In this document: in pieces, positions 57,912 to 64,000 of the stretch | Layout of the letters: each line of letters opens with the position of its first letter | Position numbering within the stretch: the stretch's first letter is position 1 | Assembly (NCBI RefSeq): GCF_001742165.1 | Contig: NZ_CP016442.1 | Location: 186,001-250,000, forward strand | DNA: 64,000 bases | DNA from: Burkholderia stabilis | GTDB taxonomy: Bacteria > Pseudomonadota > Gammaproteobacteria > Burkholderiales > Burkholderiaceae | Direction of reading: 5' to 3' | Translations under genes and position numbers: made by a program | The notes under the pieces: generated by a model | Told to the model about the DNA's origin: nothing | Database searches by the model: none | Seen by the model: only the letters and a program-made list of their open reading frames with translations

Positions 57912-58160
57912 ATGTCCCTGCTCGTCCTGTCCCACCTAATCCAGTTCGCGGCCCTGCTCCCCGTCGAAGCGCTCAACGTCCTTTACGCGGCATGGCTCGC
58001 TGTCACGGTCGGTCTGTTCGACGGCGCGACGGCGGGCAAGACGGTCTTCCACGACCACGTGCTCACGGCCTTCGCGTACCTCCCCAAGCACCCTGGGGAC
58101 GTGGTCTACGTGGCCGGCTGGACGGCGTACGCCGCCACCTGGCATGGCTCCCGTATTTAA
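57912..58160 (+). CDS. Small hypothetical protein
   Basis: An 82-residue protein with a hydrophobic N-terminal half (LLVLSHLIQFAALLPVEALNVLYAAWLAV), likely membrane-associated. GGAGTCCTGCC precedes the ATG. No family recognised. Confidence 0.6.
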   Translation: MSLLVLSHLIQFAALLPVEALNVLYAAWLAVTVGLFDGATAGKTVFHDHVLTAFAYLPKHPGDVVYVAGWTAYAATWHGSRI

Positions 58161-58194
58161 CCGCACCGCATGACCCAGCGAGTCCCGCTCCCGG

Positions 58195-58222
58195 TTGACG
58201 GGCGGCCAGGACCCGCTACGTT
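58195..58222 (+). promoter_or_regulatory. Promoter for 58271 gene (no dyad)
   Basis: TTGACG, 16 bp, TACGTT. Confidence 0.65.
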
Positions 58223-58270
58223 TGTCCCATGCCGTCTCGTCGAACGGCACCCACCACCAGGAGGTCCGTC

Positions 58271-58474
58271 ATGCGCTTCAAACCCCATTGCCCGGTCTGC
58301 ACGGGCCCGGTCGTGTACACCCGCCGGCCCGAGTGCTGGTCCTGCGCCACCTGCGAAAGGGCGTACGGCGCGGCGATCCACGCGAACCTGAACCCGCCGG
58401 CGTACACCGGCACGTTCGGCCGGCCCGAATACGAGCGGCAGCGGGTCCAGGCCACCGCGCGTCCCAGGACGTAA
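58271..58474 (+). CDS. Small zinc-ribbon protein
   Basis: A 67-residue basic protein with CPVC (8-11) and CWSCATC (24-30), a probable zinc ribbon. GGAGGTCC precedes the ATG. Possibly binds nucleic acid. Confidence 0.65.
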   Translation: MRFKPHCPVCTGPVVYTRRPECWSCATCERAYGAAIHANLNPPAYTGTFGRPEYERQRVQATARPRT

Positions 58475-58509
58475 CCGCTCGACCCATCCCGCCGCATTGG
58501 GGCACGTCC

Positions 58510-58521
58510 GTGCCCTGGCAC
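58510..58521. promoter_or_regulatory. Dyad GTGCCCTGGCAC
   Basis: Perfect dyad at the head of leader copy 4, the same placement as at leader copies 2 and 3. Confidence 0.6.
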
Positions 58522-58878
58522 CCCTCCAAGGCCCCACCCGGGGCCTTTCCTCATTCCGCGTCCAGCGTCGCCAGGCTCCGATGCGCACGGGCAACCGCGC
58601 CCGTGCCGTGGTGCTGATGCTGCGGGAATCGTCGTGGCCGTGCCGTCCAGGGCCCGTCGTTCACCCCGTTGCGTTTTCCCCGGTCCGCCTCTTCTTCGAC
58701 GCGTAGCTCAGCCCGTTCCCCGCGCAAGGGTTCGCTTCGCCAGGTCCTCACCCGGTCCCTCCCGTTGGGAGGGCGTGCGGCCTCCGGTTCTGCCCCTGCA
58801 CGTTGCCCTGGGCCTCGCTGACCACGCGTCGAGGCGGCTCCAGCGAACACGGCAACAACGACGAGGAAGGGCAGAACC
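58522..58878 (+). promoter_or_regulatory. Leader copy 4
   Basis: Non-coding leader before the 58879 gene. It has TTCGACGCGTAGCTCA (58695-58710), CACCCGGTCCCTCCCGTTGG (58749-58768), GTGCGGCCTCCGG, and GAGGCGGCTCCA before an AACAACGACGAGGAAGGGC ribosome-site segment. The GAGGCGGCTCCA block also occurs in copy 1. Confidence 0.5.
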
Positions 58879-59058
58879 ATGAGCACGACCACCACCCGCA
58901 GCACCACCACCCCGAACAACCACACCGCGGCGTTCCCCCGCACCCCCGAGGCTCACCAGCGAACAGCAGAAGGCGACACCCGGGAGGTGGTGCTTAACGG
59001 CGCGCGAATCCTCATGCGTTTCACCGCCGGCCAGTGGTGGAACGTCCGGGTGAGCTGA
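58879..59058 (+). CDS. Small protein with shared N-terminal tag
   Basis: A 59-residue protein. The first 30 residues are the Thr-rich tag (MSTTTTRSTTTPNNHTAAF). The rest, EVVLNGARILMRFTAGQWWNV, looks like a small beta structure. Start supported by GGAAGGGC. It belongs to the leader-associated gene set. Confidence 0.65.
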   Translation: MSTTTTRSTTTPNNHTAAFPRTPEAHQRTAEGDTREVVLNGARILMRFTAGQWWNVRVS

Positions 59059-59125
59059 CCAGCAACACGAACCGCAGCGCCCTGGGGCCAGGGGCTGCAC
59101 CAACCGAACAGACAGGAGATTCACG

Positions 59126-59356
59126 ATGGCTTACTTTCTTCGCATGGGCGCCGATTACCTCGAGGACGCCGTGAAGCACGGCACCAAGGCCGGCGCGATC
59201 GCAGCGTTCCGCGAAACGTCCGACGAACTGGACCGCTACGGCCAGTCGATCACCGCCTCCATCCACATCGCCGACACCATGGAGGAGGTGGTTGAGTACC
59301 CCGACTTCGTGCTCGAAAGAGGACCCAAGGGCGGCGTCCGCGTCGAGCGCGCGTAA
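59126..59356 (+). CDS. Small conserved plasmid protein
   Basis: A 76-residue protein (MAYFLRMGADYLEDAVKHG; DELDRYGQSITASIHIA; EYPDFVLERGPKGGVRVER). I recall similar small proteins near antirestriction genes on plasmids, without a known function. CAGGAG precedes the ATG. It is in the same unit as 58879. Confidence 0.68.
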   Translation: MAYFLRMGADYLEDAVKHGTKAGAIAAFRETSDELDRYGQSITASIHIADTMEEVVEYPDFVLERGPKGGVRVERA

Positions 59357-59378
59357 CCGCTGGACGCCTGGCACAAGG

Positions 59379-59401
59379 GCCCGCCGATCGGCGGGCTTTT
59401 T
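59379..59401 (+). terminator. Rho-independent terminator
   Basis: GCCCGCC/GGCGGGC stem then TTTTT. Confidence 0.8.
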
Positions 59402-59403
59402 GC

Positions 59404-59685
59404 TGTACGGAGCAGGGGACGACCAGCGTGCCGGGGGCGTGGTCCTGCTGGGACCCGCTGAAACCCCGCCGGGGCCGGAGGCCCGGCACTCGAAAGGCGG
59501 GACCACCGCACCCCGAACGGCGCCAGGGGCAGGGGCGGGGCTCAGGGCAGGTGGCGGAGGAGGACCACGTCCACGTCAGCGTGTCATCGCGCCATCGCGC
59601 CCACCTCACCGCTGCGGAGCAGAAACGGCCCGGAGGGACCGGGGTTGGTGCGGGCGCGGCTGCGGCCGGGTGTCGGTGTTGAGGG
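59404..59685. other. Gap with no supported gene
   Basis: GC-rich filler of GGCCCGGAGG-type runs. I see no gene. An imperfect dyad GTGCAATGGCAC (one mismatch) lies at 59686-59697. Confidence 0.3.
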
Positions 59686-59701
59686 GTGCAATGGCACGGG
59701 C

Positions 59702-59848
59702 TAATCGTTGCTATAGAGACCTAGCTTGCCATAGAAAAATACCATTGTAAAACAACGGGATACCTTGTTTCGTCATGCCTAAAACCTTTGACTAGAGGTC
59801 GTTGGTACGAGAAGCTGAATGTGTAGGCAGCGCGATCGACGCAACGCC
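59702..59848 (+). promoter_or_regulatory. Duplicated promoter leader, copy 1
   Basis: An AT-richer block with ATAGAAAAATACCATTG, TACCTTGTTTCGTCATGCC and TTTGACTAGAGGTCGTTGG, almost repeated at 61517-61636. TTGGTA 59802-59807, 16 bp, TAGGCA 59824-59829 fits the class; a second TTGACT is at 59788. The leader GCGCGATCGACGCAACGCCA follows. Confidence 0.6.
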
Positions 59849-59873
59849 AAATCCCCACCCCAAGGAGTTCATC

Positions 59874-60272
59874 ATGACCATCACGTCCCTGACCATTGAC
59901 CAGATCGAAGGCGAGTTCCCCAACACGGAAGCTGCCAATCCCTACGACCGGGAAACCCTGCTGTGGAACAACAAGTTCTACGCGCTCGTCGGCGAGCTGT
60001 TCCCCAACACCGACCCGCGCGTCATCCACGCTGTTACGCTGAACACGCCCGAGAGCAACGAAGGCGACCTCAAGACCTCGCAAGTCCGCCGCGTCATCCA
60101 CGCCATGGAAAACGGGTTCGTCAACGAACCGTTTTTCGTGTCGACCTTCAACGCGGAATACCCGGTGACCGAGGACGACCTGGGCGACCGCGCCGAATGG
60201 GAAAACACCGCGCTGGTGGTCAAGCGCGACGGCGGGGAGGTTCGTTGGGGCTTCGAGGGCTCCGAGCTGTAA
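59874..60272 (+). CDS. Hypothetical protein
   Basis: A 132-residue acidic protein (LTIDQIEGEFPNTEAANPYD; VIHAMENGFVNEPFFVSTFN). AAGGAG precedes the ATG. No family recognised. Expressed from the duplicated promoter block. Confidence 0.7.
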   Translation: MTITSLTIDQIEGEFPNTEAANPYDRETLLWNNKFYALVGELFPNTDPRVIHAVTLNTPESNEGDLKTSQVRRVIHAMENGFVNEPFFVSTFNAEYPVTEDDLGDRAEWENTALVVKRDGGEVRWGFEGSEL

Positions 60273-60381
60273 GCCACCCCATCCACAGCACCCCATCCAC
60301 CGTTCACCCTGGGCCCGCGGCAACGCGGGTTCGTCCGTACCACCGGGGCCCGAGCCCACCACGACCAAACCAGGACCCGCC

Positions 60382-61038
60382 ATGCGCACCGCCAACGTCC
60401 CACGTCCGTTCCCCGTCCTGCCGCCGGCCGAGGCCGTACACGACACGCAACGCGTCGCCGAGCAAACGCGGGCCGCGCTCACGGAGCTGGAAGCGGCGAT
60501 CGACCGGGCGCAGGGGCACCGGGCCCGAATCGTCGCGGCGGTGCGCACCTTCGACGCGCCGACCGTTCTCCGGCTGCTCGAAGCGGGCACCGGCACCACG
60601 CAGCGCTTCGACCTCGGGTACCGCCTGCCGGAGCACGTGTTCGCGCTGATGCCCGACCAGGCCAGTGAGCGAGAGGTGGTCGACGTCTGGCGCAGCATCA
60701 CCCCGCGACCCATGGCCGCGAGGCCCGAGCTGGACGGCCTGCTGGTCGAGTTGGTGCAGGCCTTGGGCGCGCTGCACCCGGCGACCGGGCTTTTTCACGA
60801 GCAGCACGTGCTGTTCACCGCGCACCTGCTCGTAAGCGTGGGGTGCCGAGACCGCGTCTTGGACGGGGTGCCGTTGCGCGACCTGCTGCACCAGGCCTGG
60901 CTCTACAAACACGACAAGAAACCGGACGCCCTGGTGGTGCAGGCGGTGCTGAACGCATGGCTCAAGCCACCCCGCAAGCCGCACACGAAGCGTCAACCCA
61001 GCACCAGCGCCAACACCAACCCGAACCCGGGGGCCTAA
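60382..61038 (+). CDS. Ankyrin-island-like hypothetical protein
   Basis: A 218-residue helical protein with a basic C-terminus (KPPRKPHTKRQPSTSANTN). Short ankyrin-like helices may be present (TVLRLLEAGTGTTQRFD), but the call is weak. CCAGGACCCGCC precedes the ATG. It lies 109 bp after the 59874 gene. Confidence 0.68.
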   Translation: MRTANVPRPFPVLPPAEAVHDTQRVAEQTRAALTELEAAIDRAQGHRARIVAAVRTFDAPTVLRLLEAGTGTTQRFDLGYRLPEHVFALMPDQASEREVVDVWRSITPRPMAARPELDGLLVELVQALGALHPATGLFHEQHVLFTAHLLVSVGCRDRVLDGVPLRDLLHQAWLYKHDKKPDALVVQAVLNAWLKPPRKPHTKRQPSTSANTNPNPGA

Positions 61039-61470
61039 CGGCCCGGGCCGGTCAAAAACGAAAACCAACACCCCCGGTCACCGCGCAGCGGGCACGGCCG
61101 GGCCACTGTCCGGGCAGCGGGGCTTTGCTGTCCGGGCGCCCGTGGCGCACACCCTGGACAACGGGCAGAGCTAAACGCCTTGCGCGGCAAGGGGCAGCTC
61201 CCCACGGGTCCCGGCTGTCCAGGTGTCCGGGCAAAAACCACCTGGTGCAGCGGGAGCCGCAGGTCCGATGGCGGGGCCATGGCTCGACCAGCACACCCGG
61301 GCCTCGTACCTCTCTTTCCCTTGGACACCTGGACAACCATGACAGGGAGCCAGGCGGGCAGGGCGTCCGAGGCCTGTCCAAGTCGCAGCACCATCACCTG
61401 GCCCGGGCCTGGACAGTGATCCGGTGATCCTGGACCCAGTCCGGTCTGCACCGTGGGTATGGTTTTTAGC
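61039..61470. other. Gap with no supported gene
   Basis: I see no gene here. Several CTGTCCGGG and GTCCAGG repeats and TGGACA segments are scattered, without a clear promoter. Confidence 0.3.
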
Positions 61471-61471
61471 C

Positions 61472-61636
61472 GTGCCACGGCACATGTTAATAAACGCTAT
61501 AGGCGGGATCGACGGCATAGAAAAATACCATTGGAAAAAACAACAGAATACCTTGTTTCGTCATGCCCCAAACCTTTGACTAGAGGTCGTTGGTACGAGA
61601 AGCTAACTATGTAGGCAGCGCGATCGACGCAATGCC
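61472..61636 (+). promoter_or_regulatory. Dyad and duplicated promoter leader, copy 2
   Basis: Dyad GTGCCACGGCAC 61472-61483. The block 61517-61636 repeats 59730-59848 almost fully. TTGGTA 61590-61595, 16 bp, TAGGCA 61612-61617, then the GCGCGATCGACGCAATGCCA leader. Confidence 0.65.
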
Positions 61637-61659
61637 AAAACCACCCCACGGAGTTCACC

Positions 61660-62370
61660 ATGACCAGCACCGCCCTGACCCAAGACGTTCAAGACGCAAT
61701 CCTCGCCAGCGTCGAGCTGAACGACATCGAGACGTTCGACGACGAACACGATCCGGAGGTCTACAGCACCAACGTCTACGTCGACGTGACCATCGACGGC
61801 ACGACCTACACCGTCGTGCATGAGCGCGGCACGGACGGCGAGGTGGAACGCGCACCGGACGACGGTTGCGGCATCGTCGAGGTCTACGTTGCCGTCATGA
61901 AGCTGACCGGCGAGTACAACGACGAAGAAGCGGACGACGTGCTGGACATGTTCGAGCACAAGTCGGAAGACCACGTGTCGACCGAAGCGTTCAACCTGGG
62001 CCTCGCGATCGATCAGAAGATCGCTCAGGTGGCGGAGGCCGAGCAGGCCGATTACGACACGAAGCGCGCGGCCGATCTGGTAATCACCCCCGAGTTCGGC
62101 GTGGACGCCAACGGCAACGTGGTGGGCCTGGACAGCGAACGGGCTGTTCTGGTGTTCGAGCACAGCACCGAAAAGTTCGCCAACCTGCTCCGTTTCGACG
62201 TGTCAGCGAAGAACAACGATGGTGTCTGGTGCGATGCCGGCCAGGCCGACATGTTCCACTTCCACCTCGAACCGGCCGAGGTCTACCGGCGCTACGCAGA
62301 GCGGCAGGCGATCCGCCAGGAAGAACGCGCGGAACGGGAGGCTTACGAGAGCGGCGAGATCTACGCCTGA
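61660..62370 (+). CDS. Hypothetical protein, paralogue of 53795 gene
   Basis: A 236-residue, very acidic protein. Residues 40-85 align with the 53795 protein. The C-terminal part (FHFHLEPAEVYRRYAERQAIRQEE) is a charged helix. Acidity might suit a DNA mimic, but there is no direct evidence. It lacks the C-terminal tag. Confidence 0.72.
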   Translation: MTSTALTQDVQDAILASVELNDIETFDDEHDPEVYSTNVYVDVTIDGTTYTVVHERGTDGEVERAPDDGCGIVEVYVAVMKLTGEYNDEEADDVLDMFEHKSEDHVSTEAFNLGLAIDQKIAQVAEAEQADYDTKRAADLVITPEFGVDANGNVVGLDSERAVLVFEHSTEKFANLLRFDVSAKNNDGVWCDAGQADMFHFHLEPAEVYRRYAERQAIRQEERAEREAYESGEIYA

Positions 62371-62396
62371 CCACCAGGCTCCACCGTTCAACCAGG

Positions 62397-62419
62397 GCCC
62401 ACCCTCACCGGTGGGCTTT
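62397..62419 (+). terminator. Rho-independent terminator
   Basis: GCCCACC/GGTGGGC stem then TTTG. Confidence 0.65.
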
Positions 62420-62461
62420 GCGGTACAAGCCCCTGGGCTTCCATCGAACCGGAGCCGTCCC

Positions 62462-62908
62462 ATGACCACCGCACCGTCCACCCCGTTGACCGTCAAAGAA
62501 GCGGCCCAGGCCCTGGCCGTCAGCGACGGACGCGTGATGCAGTTCCTCCGCGCCGGCGCGCTGACCTTGGCGGCCAACCCGGATCGGTCCAGCGGCCCCC
62601 AGCGCTCGAAGCACCACGTTGACCCGTCCTCGGTCGAAGCGTTGCGGCAGGCCCGTGCCAAGGCACAGGTTGACAAGGCCGCGCGGGAGGCACGGCGGCA
62701 GAGCTTTCTCGCGGCACGGCAGCGCCTGCAGGCGCTCCGCGATGCCCAGGCCCAGGGCCTGCTGACCCCGGCGGATGCGGCGCGTGAGCTGGGCATGTCG
62801 CGCCAGTTGATCCATTTCCACGTCCACCGCGGCAACCTTGCCACCGTGACCGTCGCCGGCCGCCGCCTGGTGCAACGGTCCGACCTCGAAGCGTTGTCAG
62901 CAGCACGT

Positions 62909-62911
<3 letters not shown>
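62462..62911 (+). CDS. Double helix-turn-helix protein, cut by IS21 element
   Basis: A 149-residue member of the multi-HTH family. Unit 1 is PLTVKEAAQALAVSDGRVMQFL (about 8-29); unit 2 is LLTPADAARELGMSRQLIHFHV (about 100-121) with a wing ending RRLVQRSDLEAL. A coiled middle separates them. The TGA stop (62909-62911) coincides with the left end of the IS, so the original C-terminus may be lost. A dyad sequence occurs inside the gene (62655-62666), encoding ARAKAQ. Confidence 0.68.

Positions 62912-64000
<1,089 letters not shown>

Noticed and set aside
2203..61483. Dyads as rho-independent terminators
   Set aside because: No T run follows, arms are short, and separate strong terminators exist nearby.
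2203..61483. Dyads as sigma-54 promoters (GG-N10-GC)
   Set aside because: They are symmetrical and mostly lack the downstream GC box at the right distance.

Overview
This window looks like part of a large, GC-rich plasmid from a beta- or gammaproteobacterium. It has a TrfA-type replication initiator, a plasmid-style topoisomerase III, an ArdA-like antirestriction gene, a ParE/RelE-type toxin-antitoxin pair, a umuDC operon with an E. coli-type LexA box, and an IS21-family element at the right edge. No chromosomal core genes, rRNA, tRNA or CRISPR array were seen, and no relaxase or mating-pore gene lies in the window. I cannot name the host.

Layout. 0-6 kb: RHH-like protein plus TrfA-like initiator, topB, and a 4 x 21-bp array of palindromic iteron-like units. 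6-16 kb: short operons of the conjugative-leading-region type (DUF6876, DUF2591, ArdA-like, LPD29-like), a three-domain HTH protein, an XRE protein next to a UDG-like glycosylase, and small exported or membrane proteins. 16-26.7 kb: large unknown proteins, a UPF0489 protein, umuDC, a NucS/DUF91-like nuclease overlapping an unknown partner, and an 832-residue double methyltransferase. 26.7-35 kb: an ankyrin-repeat and methylase-like island. 35-48 kb: a dense run of small single-gene units, many ankyrin-like, plus a small RNA and about 0.9 kb of non-coding sequence near 45.3-46.4 kb. 47-50.4 kb: a large unknown protein, a frameshifted gene and the toxin-antitoxin pair. 50.5-62.9 kb: more small cassettes, secreted paralogues and LPD29. 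62.9-64 kb: the IS21 element.

The striking part is the shared regulatory and protein-tag architecture, not any single gene. (1) A perfect dyad GTGCCNNGGCAC occurs 24 times between genes. (2) About 30 promoters share TTGAC(N), exactly 16 bp, then TAGGTT-like hexamers. (3) From 26.7 to 33.1 kb the dyad is absent and a different inverted repeat takes over, with arms always spanning 39 bp; five copies were found. (4) Four homologous leaders of about 300-400 nt precede the ArdA-like and other leading-region-type genes and resemble, in position, the single-strand promoters of conjugative plasmids. (5) Eleven otherwise mostly different proteins end in R-(R/A/V)-R-L at the very C-terminus, with varied synonymous codons. 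(6) Four paralogues carry two or three MerR/excisionase-like helix-turn-helix units and are natural candidates for reading the dyads.

Together this suggests a plasmid-wide regulon of interchangeable one- or two-gene cassettes, many encoding ankyrin proteins with a C-terminal tag. The function is unknown. Post-conjugation expression and protein translocation through a type IV secretion system are my leading guesses, not conclusions.
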